From: Ambrosia x helenae
Taxonomy: Eukaryota; Streptophyta; Magnoliopsida; Asterales; Asteraceae
Assembly (NCBI GenBank): GCA_030844895.1
Contig: CM061226.1
Coordinates: 47,314,238-47,378,237, forward strand
Direction of reading: 5' to 3'
Length of the DNA: 64,000 bases
Part shown: in pieces, positions 33,670 to 44,245 of the stretch
Numbering within the stretch: the first letter of the stretch is position 1
Layout: each line of letters opens with the position of its first letter
Made by a program: the position numbers and the translations under genes
Notes under the pieces: model-generated
What the model saw: only the letters and a program-made list of their open reading frames with translations
What the model was told of the DNA's origin: nothing
Databases searched by the model: none

Positions 33670-36600
33670 GTATAGCTTAGGCATTCGCTGGAAAGTTAAA
33701 CAACTTGTATCAGAGAAGGTGAAGTCTATGTATAAATGGAAGGATAAGTTCTTCTATGTCAACCATGGTGTCATTCCTGCCCCTTTCCAATGGATGGTGT
33801 TAGGCCTAAAGGAGAAGATAGCTGAATTCCCTCCTATGGTGGGATTTAAAGATCAAGATTGGTATAAAACGCTCTGTGATCATGCTACTCCCTTGATGAT
33901 GGACGAATGTCCGGAGAGTGTTTTGAATTTGCTGGGGATCAGTCTTATCTGCCCTAAGGGTCATGACCCAAATCCTCCGAAAGGTATTGAAGTCATACCT
34001 GCTTTGATGTTTATATTCTTTTCTTGTGTTATTGCTCATGTGTTTCCTATATATCCAGATGTTACTCTGTTTCAATTGTTTGCCAAGCGTGGTGAAGCGA
34101 AGGTGTTGTGCACACCAGCTGTCGCAGGTGCGCCACGGTTGTCTGAAAGAACTAGTGGGAATTTTTTGTTTCCCAATCTAGTGGATCCTCCGAAGCAATA
34201 CGTCCGTACAGGTTGTTAACCTTATCCATTTCTTTTATTTAGTTTTCTTTTTGTGCGCGAAGGAAGTGCAGTAGGTACGCATCCTTCGTACTGATTTAGC
34301 GCATTCTTCGTGGTAGGTGCGGGTATACAACTCCGCAGAAAAGCCATAAGTGATGTTGAGGAAGTTACTTCGGAGCGCAAGGAGTCCTTTGGTTAGTTCT
34401 TATAACTTCTGAATTCATTCCTCACGCATAGTTTAATTTTATACTGATGTGGTTTCCGCGCCAGGCACTGGTACGTCAAGGAAGTGCGCTGTGGCAAGCA
34501 AGAGAACCAAACCACCCGCTGCTCCCATCATTGTTGAAGAGATTGACGAAGAGTTGACGGAGTCTGATACGGAGTTAGAGAATAAACGCGCTAGGCGTTC
34601 TTCTCCCATCCGCCAGTCAGATGATATTACTGAAGATTTGTATCAACAAAGGGTCACCGAGTTGAATCAAAAACCGGTGCAAATTCCATAGTCTTCAGCT
34701 GGAAATCTAGAGACGACCCGACCGGAACCTATTTCCGCAGTTCCGGTGAATGTTTTTAAGCCACTGACTTGGCCGACCACTGACAAGCTAGATATTTCGG
34801 TTAAACCTCCGCCCGTGCGCGAGAATCTGCCAGTGAAAACGCTGAGGCATCTGTCTGGTATTCATATTCTTGTGTCCTTCTTTATATATTTTGCGATAAA
34901 TCCGTTGAAATACTTTGAACAACATTTTATGTAGGGCAACATCCTTTTGCAGAGTCTCGGAAGAAGCATCCACCTTTGGTGTTGAAGAAAGTATCCTTGT
35001 CTGACCAGCCTGCCGATGTGGCCGCGCAGGTGACAACGGATACAACTGAGACGATTGTGGAGGAGAATTTGTTATCACAGGCTGAGCCAATCCCGGATGA
35101 TTTGGTTGTTGACGTAGAGAAGGACGCCACGCCACAGGGTGAACCTACCCCGGATGAGTTGGTGATTAATGTGGAGAAGGATGTTGGGAAGGGGCTGGAT
35201 GAGTCTGAAACTCCTAATCTGAGTATAGAGTGCCCTGATTCGCTATTGAAGCAAGCGCATGAGCCGAGTTCATCGCAAGGATTTAATGCTGCACTTGAAA
35301 GTGAGAAAAAAAGATGAAGTTATTGGTGAGAATCCATCCGGCTTCAAGCGCACAGTGGTGGACTCTAGTGTGATTTACACTGATGCTTCTGCAAGTATTG
35401 GTGGTAATTCCGGTCATCGACGGAGAATGCCCTCATCGCGTCAAGCGGACTCCTCTAGACCATATCAACCGCGCTGGGACATCCTTGACACGACTCGATT
35501 TACGAATACGCTTGATGCGCAGGAGTTTGTCATGATGTCTGTTCCTCCTGCCGAGCGCGATTACCAAGATAGTGTCGACCGGCGTTCTCTGTTCATTGAT
35601 ATGGCAATGAACCTTTCATTGGGTGTTAGCGGCCTCGGATCTCTTATTAGGCGCGAAAATGAGTTTCAACGGGATTACCAGAATTTGAAGGATTCGGAAG
35701 CCGCGTTGTTGGGGCGCGAAGAAGAGTATCAGCGCGCCCGTCATGAGATCCGGGCAGAGATTGAGCATCACCAGAAAGTTGCCCATGATGCTGTTGAGGA
35801 GATGGAGAAAGTAAAGAAGGAGAAAGCCGAAGCCTCCCAGGCTTGGTCCGTTGCTTGTAAGAGGACCAACCATGAAGCCGAACTATTGCGATCCACCATT
35901 AAAGAGTTGAAGCTTGAAAATGCTCGCTTGAAGAAAGAGGTGGAGCAAAGTCAGACATCATATGGGGAGAAGCAAGCGGAACTTGCCGATGTTATTCAAA
36001 AATACAATGCTCAGCATGATGAACTTCTCAACGCGACTTCCTCCTTGTCTGATGCAGAGGCCAAAATAAAAGACTTAGCTTTGGAAAACTCCCAGTACCA
36101 AGAAGAAAAAGCTCTGGCGAAGTCCTCTTGCACGCAGGCAAAAATGGAGTTGGACAAAGTGCAAGCTTTGTTTGGACAAGCCACCGAAACGGCTGTTGCT
36201 GCTAATGAGAGGATCGCGTGGTTGATGAGCGATGGAGTCGCTGGGGTAAGCTATAAGATCTCCCTTTGATTACTGACTTATGCAATTTGTTGATGTGTTG
36301 TTTTTTCTTATGTAGATATTTAAGCGCGTTTGTAACGATCCTGCGCTGACAGAGGTGATTGCTCGCATTTCCAGTTCTTCCGTGAAGCAGGGGATCAAGC
36401 TTGGTTTCTCCGAAGGCTTTTGCCACCATGCAGATGGCAAGGAGAAAGAGACCGGTCCGTACGAGAATGAGTCATACGATGATGAATTACTGAAAGCCTA
36501 TGATCATTACGAGCATCTGAAGTTCGAAGTCTTTGATTTGCTGGAGGCTTGCGCGAAGACTGATGATCCTGCGGGTGAGTTGCGCAACTACTTTATCAAG

Positions 36601-36747
36601 TCTGACCGTCTTGGTGCGGAGCTTGCTGAGAAGGCGCAAATGGAAGAGACAGCCAAAGTAGGAGCAACTGATGGTCAAGCTGGAACATCCTCCGCGGCTG
36701 GTGACAAGAATGCTGATGATATATCGCAATATCTTAATCTTGGTTGA
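33670..36747 (+). pseudogene. Antisense additional ORF of the Tat element, rest of exon 1 to exon 5
   Basis: After the duplicated target, exon 1 continues 33675-34211 (LGIRWKVKQLVSEKVKSMYK, FFYVNHGVIPAPFQWMV). Exon 2 is 34317-34391, exon 3 34465-34857, exon 4 34935-36245 and exon 5 36316-36747. All four introns are short (105, 73, 77 and 70 bp) and GT-AG, and each join keeps phase; the first three split a Gly codon after its first base. Exon 4 encodes an acidic linker and then a long coiled coil (REEEYQRARHEIRAEIEHHQ, LKELKLENARLKKE-like heptads). Exon 5 ends ISQYLNLG. The full product would be about 1065 residues. Two lesions are visible: TAG at 34689 and one extra base in an A-run near 35305. 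Most of the gene is otherwise open, unlike gag-pol. Confidence 0.78.
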
Positions 36748-37075
36748 ACAATATGTTTATTTTCTTCATCTTTGTTTGTAATGTTTGACAATTTATTTTT
36801 GAAACTTGGTGCCACGTGTTTTGTATTCTAATCATTTGCTGATGTCATCCCTACTTCCCATTGCCCAAGACTGACAGATGACCTCATGATTGATGTGATG
36901 GTTATGCCGGCGTTTGTCAGAATGACTGTCACGATTCTCTAGGGTAATTGAGTGGTTACCATTAATGGTAATTAATGGCCATAACCTCTCTCCTCTATAT
37001 ATAGTAAGTGTGTGATTCAACTTCTTTATATATTTTCCTTTGTACTTAAAAACTTACACCGTTCTCTCTGAAAAA
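36748..37075 (+). promoter_or_regulatory. Intergenic region with a promoter for the second antisense ORF
   Basis: It follows the stop of the five-exon gene. It contains a G-box-like GCCACGTG near 36812, TGATGTCA/TGATGTGA motifs, and a canonical TATA box (TATATATA, 36996-37003) about 75 bp before the ATG at 37076. This arrangement fits an independent promoter. It could also include the upstream gene's 3' end. Confidence 0.55.
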
Positions 37076-37351
37076 ATGGCGGCAAGCTCCTCTAACAACA
37101 ATCTTGGTGCTAAGGAGGGCTTAGCAATGCAAGGAATCATGAGGTTATCTCAACAGCTTAATCATGATCAGTCTTCCTCAGATGCTCTTGATCGTCTGGC
37201 AGAATACTGTGCATATCTGTTGTCTCAAGAGGACATGCGTCCTGATAACTTGGATGATCAAGGTACTTCTGATGGGAAACCGTTGAAGATGAAGAAATTA
37301 TCTGAGCTAGGGGATGTGAAGAAGACAAAAACCAGGAAGGTTAGGGGCTGA
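37076..37351 (+). CDS. Second, small antisense ORF of the Tat element (91 codons)
   Basis: ATG 37076 follows an A-rich leader (CTGAAAAAATGGC) and a TATA box. The protein starts MAASSSNNNLGAKEGLAMQG, has a helical middle (LMRLSQQLNHDQ-type, ALDRLAEYCAYLLSQEDM) and a Lys/Arg-rich tail (KKTKTRKVRG) that could be a nuclear signal. No domain is recognised. It lies between the end of the five-exon gene and the convergent 3' end of pol (37600). The longer frame from 37040 starts downstream of the TATA box by only ~35 bp, so 37076 is preferred. It may be a real small protein or a decayed exon. Confidence 0.5.
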   Translation: MAASSSNNNLGAKEGLAMQGIMRLSQQLNHDQSSSDALDRLAEYCAYLLSQEDMRPDNLDDQGTSDGKPLKMKKLSELGDVKKTKTRKVRG

Positions 37352-37599
37352 GGTGTCTATTCAGTATGTTGAGGCCTATTGTGTATAAGTAAAGTCTTTT
37401 TTGAAATTGCCGTTGAATCATCATGTATATGGGGTGTATTTTGTTTTTTGGTCACCCCCCTTTTTGTATATGTAATGGTAATCTACGTGTTAGCCGTGTG
37501 GTTTGTACTTGTTGATCAATGGCTTGTTTGATAAATGCTTTTTGTAATATAAATGAAATTGGACATGAAGTCCTTATTACAAAGTCATGAAATAGTAGA

Positions 37600-38310
37600 T
37601 TACATGTAGCATATACGTAGTTGAGCTGCATTCCAAGTACGTGGTATTGGCGAACCATCCAGTCGTTCTAGGGCATACGCTCCTTTTCCCAACACCTCTT
37701 GGATTTTGTAAGGTCCCTCCCAAGTTGGAGCAAGTTTCCCTGGTTTTTCCGCATTTGAAGCTTCATTGTTGCGGAAAACAAAATCGCCAACACAGAAAGC
37801 TTGTTCTTTGACCCGCGCATTGTAATATCTTTCCAGTTGTCTCTTGTATGAGGCTTCTCGGACATAGGCCAAATCTCTGCGTTCATCTAGAAAGTCTAGA
37901 TTCATCCACAGTTCTTTGTCATTATCAATTGTTTGCGCGAGTAAGATTCTTGGGGATGGGTTTGTAAGCTCTGTTGGGATAACCGCTTCAGTTCCCTATG
38001 TTAGGCTGAACGGTGTTTCCCCGGTGCTTGTTTTGGAAAGCGTGCGGTGGGCCCAAAGGACATGGGGCAATTCATCCCCCCACCCGCTGCGTCTTGTTCC
38101 CAGGCGTGTCTTAATGCCTTCAACAATACTTCTGTTTGCGCGCTCGACCTGGCCATTGCCTTGAGGATGTGCTATGGAAGTGAATATCTGCTTGATTTTC
38201 ATTGAGTGGAGCCATTCTTGTAAGTGTTGGTCCGCAAACTGCGTTCCGTTGTCGCTTACAATTTCCATCGGTAGACCGAATCTGCAAATGATATAAACTC
38301 CCAAATGAAT
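37600..38310 (-). pseudogene. Tat integrase, second half of core and C-terminus
   Basis: Read in a different frame from the upstream part: IICRFGLPMEIVSDNGTQFA has the second catalytic Asp, and HPQGNGQVERANRSIVEG the catalytic Glu. After TPFSLT a TAG (37996-37998) replaces the Tyr of the common SLTYGTEAVIP. The frame then continues through RRDLAYVREASYKRQLERYY and the GPYKIQEVLGKGAYAL module to the pol stop at 37600. A frameshift near 38290 separates it from 38256-39842. It is a broken integrase and converges tail-to-tail on the small antisense ORF. Confidence 0.88.
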
Positions 38311-39842
38311 TTCTTGATGTTCCGTCCGTCAATCGTGGCTAATGTCTTTGCTTCCACCCATTTAGTGAAGTAGTCAATGGCGACAACTAAGTACCTGACA
38401 TTGCCTGGCGCTGTGGGAAAAGGTCCCACGAGATCTATGGCCCATTTTTGAAATGGCCATGCTGTGGTGACTGGTATCAAGTTGTTCTTTGGTCTAAGTG
38501 TTCCGGGCGCGTGTCGCTGGCATGCGTCACATTTGCGCAGCTCTCTAACCGCATCGAGGTGCATTCCGGGCCAGAAGTATCCAGCATTCATGAGTTTGGC
38601 CACGACCATTCGAGGGCCTGCGTGTAATCCGCATGTGCCCTCGTGAATATCTTTTATTAAATATGTAGCTTCCGCGGAATCTACGCATCCGAGTAATGGT
38701 CCGAGATAAGATCGCCGATATAAGATGCCGTCATTGACTTCGTAATGCAAGGCTTTGTGTTGTAGCTTCCTTGCTTCCGCTTTGTTTGATGGGAGGATGC
38801 CTTTAGTTAAAAAGACCATGATCGGGGTGATCCAGGATTCCTTTCCAGTTTGAATCACGTTCACTTGTTTTGACGGAACAAATGGTTTGGCCAGTACCTC
38901 GATTCGTACGTCTTTCGCCATATGATCGAATGCGGTTGACGCCATTTTGCTTAAAGCGTCCGTTGGCTTGTTTTGGCTTCTGCGGACGTGAATGACTTTG
39001 CAGTAGGGGAAACTATTCATCAACTCTCTGGTATGTTGTAGATATAGGATCATAGATGGCTCTCTAGCCTCATATGTGCCATCAATGTGATTGTCAACCA
39101 GCATTGAATCGACATGTGCTTCAATGTGTTGAGCACCCATCTTTTTGGCAATACGTAGGCCTGCGACCAGCGCTTCATATTCTGCCTCGTTATTGGTTGT
39201 TTGAAAGTCGAGCCGGATTGCATAGGTGTATTCTTTTCCTTCCGGGGTTATCAAGCGTAAGCCTGCGCCGGCCCCTTCGTCATTGCAAGCACCGTCAGTG
39301 AATAGCTTCCATTTCTGAGTTTCATCGGACGTAGTCGAATTTGACGATGCTTCATTTACGCACTCTTCGACTTTTTCTGCCGGGACTTCCGCTATGAAAT
39401 CCGCAAGGATCTGTCCTTTGAAGGAAGGTCTTGCTTTATATGAGATTGAGTGTTCACCCAGCTCTATTGCCCATTTTGCCAAGCGTCCGGAGAGTTCCGG
39501 TTTGCGCAGGATGTCGTTGATGCGGAAATCTGTGAGGACATTGATCGAGTGTCCTTGAAAATATCTGCGCAATCTTCGTGAAGCGTGGATTAACGCGAGA
39601 ACCAGCTTTTCCATTGTTGAGTAGCGGGTTTCCGCGTCAACCAGCATGCGGCTTACATAATAAATTGGGGTTTGTACCCCCTTTCGATCAACCATGAGTA
39701 CTGCCCCTACTGCTTTGTTAGTGACGGACAGGTATAGGGTGAGTGGCTCTTTAGGTAGCAGAGCAGTGAGTGTTGGCAAGTTGCTCAAACATTTCTTCAT
39801 GTCTTGAAACGCGGCTTCTGCCTCTTCCGTCCAGTGGAAGTT
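38256..39842 (-). pseudogene. Tat pol: RNase H, second (archaeal-like) RNase H and integrase zinc finger
   Basis: In order: the RT-linked RNase H (LYLSVTNKAVGAVLM, STMEKLVLALIHASRRLRRY, TDF), then a second RNase H (KLFTDGACNDEGAGAGLRL, TTNNEAEYEALVAGL, HVDSMLV), then the integrase HHCC finger ending CDACQRH and the first core Asp in KWAIDLVGPF. The duplicated RNase H is the defining feature of Tat-lineage Ty3/gypsy elements. The frame is the same as that of the upstream RT ORF, separated by one stop at 39843-39845, and ends out of phase at 38256. Confidence 0.92.
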
Positions 39843-42570
39843 TTATTTCTTCAGACAATTCTTTAATGTGTCCACAAAGGGTAAAGATTTGGACGCGTAG
39901 TTTGACAGAAACCTGTTCAAAGCTACAAGTCGTCCCATCAGAGTTTGTACTTCTTTGACTGAAGATGGGGATGGCATCCGCTCAATTGCCTGAACTTTAT
40001 CTGGGTTGGGACGAAAACCGTCTTTTGTGACAACGACTCCGAGGAATTTTCCTTCTTCCATCCCAAAGGAACATTTTCCCGGATTAAGTTTCATCCGCAC
40101 ACTGCGCAACTGATCAAAGGTCTTCTGGATGTCAAGTAACATCTGGTCTTCTTCTCTGCTTTTGATCACCAAGTCATCAACGTACACTTCTAAGTTTACA
40201 CCGACTTGTTTTACAAATGCGGTGTCCATTAATCGTTGATATGTTGCCCCTACGTTCTTTTGCCCAAATGGCATCTTGGTGTAGCAGAAGGTACCCATGT
40301 CTGTGCGAAATGTTGTCTTGTCTTCGTCTTCTTTGGCCGATTGAATTTGATGATAGCCCTTATAAGCATCCAGGAAGCATTTGAACCTGTAAGGTGCCAA
40401 AGAATCGACCTTTAGGTCGATTTCGGGCAATGGGTAACAATCTTTTGGACAGGCTTTGTTTAAGTCTTTATAATCGACGCACATGCGCCATGTGCCATTG
40501 GATTTTCCTACCATAACTGGGTTTGCCACCCAGGTTTGATATTTTCTTTTGCGCAGAATTCCGTCCTTCAAAAGTTCTGTCACTTGTTCATTCATCGCCT
40601 TTGTTTTCTCAGGCCCCATGCTGCACTTTTTCTGGGCGATTGGCTCGGCATTTTTGTAGACGTTGAGTTTGTGCTCTGCGATGTGTCGCGGGACACCAAC
40701 CATGTCTGATGGTTTGAAAGCGAAGATATCCATGTTCTTCGTTAGCAACTGCTTTAAGTGAGTGCGAATGGGGTCAGAGATTTCATGGCCGATGACAACT
40801 GTCTGTTCCTGGAATATAGGGTTAATGACCCATTTTTCCGGTTCGGTTCTGACAGTTGGTTTTGTTTCCTTTGATGGCCTCAGCGCTTCTGTTGCATGAC
40901 AAGTTTTGTTTCCGCGGATGAACGCAACTCCTGTTCGCGTCGGGAAACCTGCCATCTGATGTGGCGTAGATGCACTGCAGTTGAATTTTGCCAACCCTTC
41001 TCGTCCCAGTAGGATATCATGTGAAGAGTTGACGGGGAGTACTGTGAAGTCGCACGTTTCGGTGCGCGAATGCTTCCCGTCCGAGAGTGCTACTGGGAAA
41101 GTGAGCGTACCCAGTGGGTAGATTGTTTCGTGGATGAAACCTGAGATTGGCTCTGTGGTTGGTGTTATTCTTCTTTTGTCATCCTCGTCTAGCTGGTCAA
41201 AACATTGCTGGTACATGATATCAGTGCTGCTGCCATTATCCAAGAACATGTATCGTGTTCGGTAATGGCCAACAACCCCTGTGATGATCAATGGAGCTGT
41301 GGAGGAAGCCCCACCCTTTACCTTTGGCATAATCACTTGCTCTTCCTTCCATGAATCATCTCTTTCTTCCATAAAGGTCCGCTTATGGCTTGCGTTTCTA
41401 TGTGTCATGTTGCATGTATTGCGGGAAACGCTATACACGTGATGCGCATTGAGATTGCGTATCTTTTTCTGAGAGGGCTCTCCTACTTCCGTGTTGTCCC
41501 TCTGTTTTCTTCTCATGTTCTTCACGAGGTGCGTTAACTGCCCTGACTTAATGGCATTTTCAATTTCCATCTTCAAGCTGTAACAATTGTCTGTCATATG
41601 GCCGTGGTCTTCATGATACTCACAGTATTTTGATCTGTCCACGTTCCGCCTGTCACCACGGAGCTCTTGTGGCTTTGGAAATTGAATCTGTTCGGTTTTT
41701 AGCACCTCAGATGGTGTTTTGGACAGTGGCGTCCATTCGTAGTTCTTCTTCGAGTGTCCTTTATGATCACGGGACCCTTTTGAACTCAGCATGTTTCTTG
41801 CTTCTTGTGCGGAGGAATATTTTCCTTCATCCGCTGTGCCTGAGATTCTGGACCATACAGATTGCTTGCCTTTCCCTCTGTTGTTTGATGACGCATGGTG
41901 ACTGCTGCTTTGGTGTGTATTTTTGTTGCGATGGAATGATCGTTTGGAAGACGCATAAACTTTAGCAGCTTCGATTACTTCATCCCAAGCTTGTGGCACG
42001 CCGTCTTTGCCGGTTAAACATTTCATCAGATCATCATTTCTTACCCCGTGTATGAATGCTGCGCGGGTAAGTTCTTCTCCGCATCCTAGTTGAAGGGCTT
42101 CCTTGTTGTACCTGATGATGTAATCTTCTAGGGATTCATTCTCGTGGCGCGTACACAAGAGAATGTGTGCCTTGTCTTTCTTGTGTTTGCGCAGATGTGA
42201 GAAGTGATTCTTGAATTTTCTTATTAAGTCATCGAAGTCTACCAGGCTTCCCACAGACAGGCTTTCATACCATACTCTAGCTGCCCCTGTTAATGTTTGT
42301 ACAAACAGGTGACACCAGGCTTGGACTAGCCATAGCTTGGAGCTACCTGCGCCGTCAAAAGCATGCAGGTGATCGTCCGGATCGCGCAAACCATCATATT
42401 TTCCGATGGTGCTTGGTAGCTTGCATTCTTGGGGCATCGGTGCCAGTGCAATACGTGCACAGAATTTTGATCTTTCGGCGAAAGTCTTTGGTCTGTATGG
42501 TTTGTAGAGGTCATCATCTTTTGGTGCCAGACTGCTGGCAACAGACTTGGGTTCTGTTTTTTGTTGAAAT
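39843..42570 (-). pseudogene. Tat gag (main part), protease and reverse transcriptase
   Basis: The frame begins upstream of ATG 42437, near KFCARIALAPMPQECKLP. Gag motifs: LTGAARVWYESLSVGSLVDF and ENESLEDYIIRYNKEAL. The nucleocapsid finger is the Tat-type CEYHEDHGHMTDNC. The protease site reads FLDNGSSTDIMY, where relatives have D-[TS]-G, so it may be impaired. RT has VDYKDLNKACPKDCYPLP, CFLDAYKGYHQI, the catalytic YVDDLVIKS and FLGVVVTKDGF. The ORF ends at a TAA (39843-39845) inside the connection before TEEAEAAFQ, an apparent single-base change. It would make the particle and copy the RNA in an intact element. Confidence 0.92.
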
Positions 42571-43005
42571 CATGATGCACCTCATCTTCTGATTCGTAGC
42601 CGTCTGGTTCATCGTTCAGGTTGACGGGGTCCTGGCCGTGAGTATTCTTCACGGCCTCCACCACGTACCGCCTGACGAGATCCCTTAGCGTGACGGCCAC
42701 TTTTGTTTTTTTGAGGAGATTCTGAGTCCTCCTCGCTTGTGTCGAAACTTAACGTCTTTTGGACGTTGAGTTTAGCTTGATTCATAACCATTTTCTGATA
42801 TTCAGCAATCGGAGATAGGTTGGCTTTCTTCTTTTTGCTTCCAGCAGATCCCCCTTGTTTGGATGGAACTGGAATGTCGAAGCCGGTTGCTTCTGAGCCA
42901 CATTCTTCGTGATGGTATTTGGTGTAACATCTTGGATCTCATCGTTGATTGTGGCGTCTATCTCAGCATTGGTGTTGTTTGCATCTTTTGAAAAAGCCAT
43001 GTTGC
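42571..43005 (-). pseudogene. Tat gag, N-terminal part with frameshifts
   Basis: ATG 43000 (MAFSKDANNTNAEIDATIND) is the likely start, 47 bases inside the LTR edge. Coding continues in three pieces: to about 42850, then SPIAEYQKMVMNQAKLNVQK (to ~42700), then LRDLVRRYVVEAVKNTHGQD, shifting again in an A-run near 42560 to join the main Gag frame. Three small indels therefore break Gag. This part is acidic and Lys-rich with no recognised domain. Confidence 0.7.
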
Positions 43006-43023
43006 TAGTTTGAAAGATTTGTT

Positions 43024-43046
43024 AGAACCATAAGGGATGGCGCCAA
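43024..43046 (-). other. Primer-binding site region of the Tat element
   Basis: The minus strand reads TTGGCGCCATCCCTTATGG directly after the LTR. TGGCGCC is a common start for plant retrotransposon PBSs; I cannot assign the tRNA with confidence. Confidence 0.6.
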
Positions 43047-43623
43047 TGAAGAAACAAATAGTCTCACCACCGGTTAGGAATGATAAGATTATGAGTTACT
43101 ACAGGGTTGATACTTCACTAACAGCTACGGCTTGGAGATACCTGCAAACAAGAGTGAAAGTATGGGTGTGGAGACGACTACACAAGGTAGTTGTTTATAA
43201 CAAAAACGGGGTGAATGGGGATACTATCAAGTGTGATAGCTCTCCAGGTTAGTAGAAAGTGTCCTCTCCTATTGGGGATGTGATCCCTTTTATAGGAGAG
43301 TCCGTATGCCACCATTACCCAAGTCCTAACCGTGGTTAGGTTGTCTCCATCACCCTTAATTGTGTTAGTAAGGTGATATATGGAAAGCTGAATTAAAGGG
43401 AATAGTGGAATCGTGTACCGCCTTTAATGGTGTGGTTACGTGATTCATGCATGGCTGCTGACCATGCATGATATTCGCCTTGACCGGGTTTTGACCAATC
43501 CTTGTCTTATTGACCGATCATTAATGAGCCTTAACCATATCTTGCGCGTAGATTTTGTCCGCGCAGTGACGTTGTGCCGGGTTTGGGTATGCGGAATGGT
43601 GTATTCAGTACCCAATCCCATCA
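43047..43623 (-). repeat. Tat element LTR, right copy (5' LTR)
   Basis: 577 bp, paired with 17337-17913. Differences seen include GTTAGGAATG for GTTAGGGATG, GGTTAGTAG for GGTCAGAAG, and CCTTAACC for CCTTGACC. It is followed by TSD AACAC at 43624-43628. Confidence 0.93.
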
Positions 43624-43628
43624 AACAC

Positions 43629-43777
43629 TTTCACCTCATTATGCCACGTTGCACATTCAAAGGAGGGTTGAGGCCACCATTGAATGCCACATCATCTAAG
43701 TTCAATTATTTTATTAATAGTTATATATATGATACAATGGCCTAATGAAGTTAGTAGGAGATCAAAATGGTATTTTT
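43629..43777 (-). repeat. Right arm of the long-inverted-repeat element, outer part
   Basis: ATGCCACGTTGCACATTCAA and the GAATGCCACATCATC block correspond, inverted and diverged, to the outer left arm near 15370-15420. It continues the arm cut at 17336 by the Tat element. The exact end and TSD are not clear. Confidence 0.5.
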
Positions 43778-43795
43778 ATATGAATATTAAATTGT

Positions 43796-44105
43796 CCAAC
43801 ATTTGTAGCCCAGTTGGTTGAGGGCCTAAGTGTCCTATGAGAGGCTTGGGTTCAATTCTCACTAGCTACATTTGGAGTTCATTGGTGGAGGGGAAATGAG
43901 GGATGACCCGGCCATTGGCTTGGGTTCGAGTCCTGATCCCGACCGGTTTTACCGATTATTTCACTGTCGTGCCTTCAGGCGGGTGAGTGGTCGGGTTTTC
44001 CCGGGAATTGGTGGCAATTGGTGGCCCGGGTACTCTTGAGTACCTGATTCGCCAAAAGGGTGCCCGAGAGTGCTCGAAAATTGATTCGTTGGTCGTTCAA
44101 AAAAA
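43796..44105 (+). mobile_element. tRNA-derived SINE with an 18-bp target duplication
   Basis: An A-box-like TAGCCCAGTTGGTTGAGG (from ~43807) and B-box-like GGTTCAATTCTC (~43849) define an RNA polymerase III promoter. A second B-box-like sequence, GGTTCGAGTCC, lies near 43923. The body ends in a short A-run at 44098-44105. The TSD ATATGAATATTAAATTGT is perfect (43778-43795 and 44106-44123). SINEs are short non-coding retrotransposons mobilised by LINE enzymes. Confidence 0.85.
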
Positions 44106-44202
44106 ATATGAATATTAAATTGTTCATGAAATAGATGTAAATGAATAATGCATGTATTAAATTAGAGGGAAGTCCTTCAGTTTCTACCAAATAATTTAAT
44201 TG

Positions 44203-44203
<1 letters not shown>

Positions 44204-44239
<36 letters not shown>
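44204..44239. repeat. TA microsatellite
   Basis: About 18 TA units without interruption. Confidence 0.9.

Positions 44240-44245
<6 letters not shown>

Larger units (their letters stand above)
17337..43623 (-). mobile_element. Tat-lineage Ty3/gypsy retrotransposon with antisense genes, hosting a nested Tekay-type element
   Basis: LTRs of 577 bp each (17337-17913 and 43047-43623) start TGAAGAAAC and end CCCATCA. The TSD AACAC lies at 17332-17336 and 43624-43628. By eye the LTRs differ at roughly 11 positions. On the minus strand a PBS beginning TGGCGCCAT follows the right LTR, and a PPT (complement of 17914-17927) precedes the left one. Pol has two RNase H domains, the hallmark of the Tat lineage. 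Without the nested element (18941-33669 plus one TSD) it would be about 11.6 kb. The plus strand between pol and the 3' LTR carries a spliced gene and a second small ORF. Gag-pol is broken by several stops and frameshifts. Confidence 0.9.
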
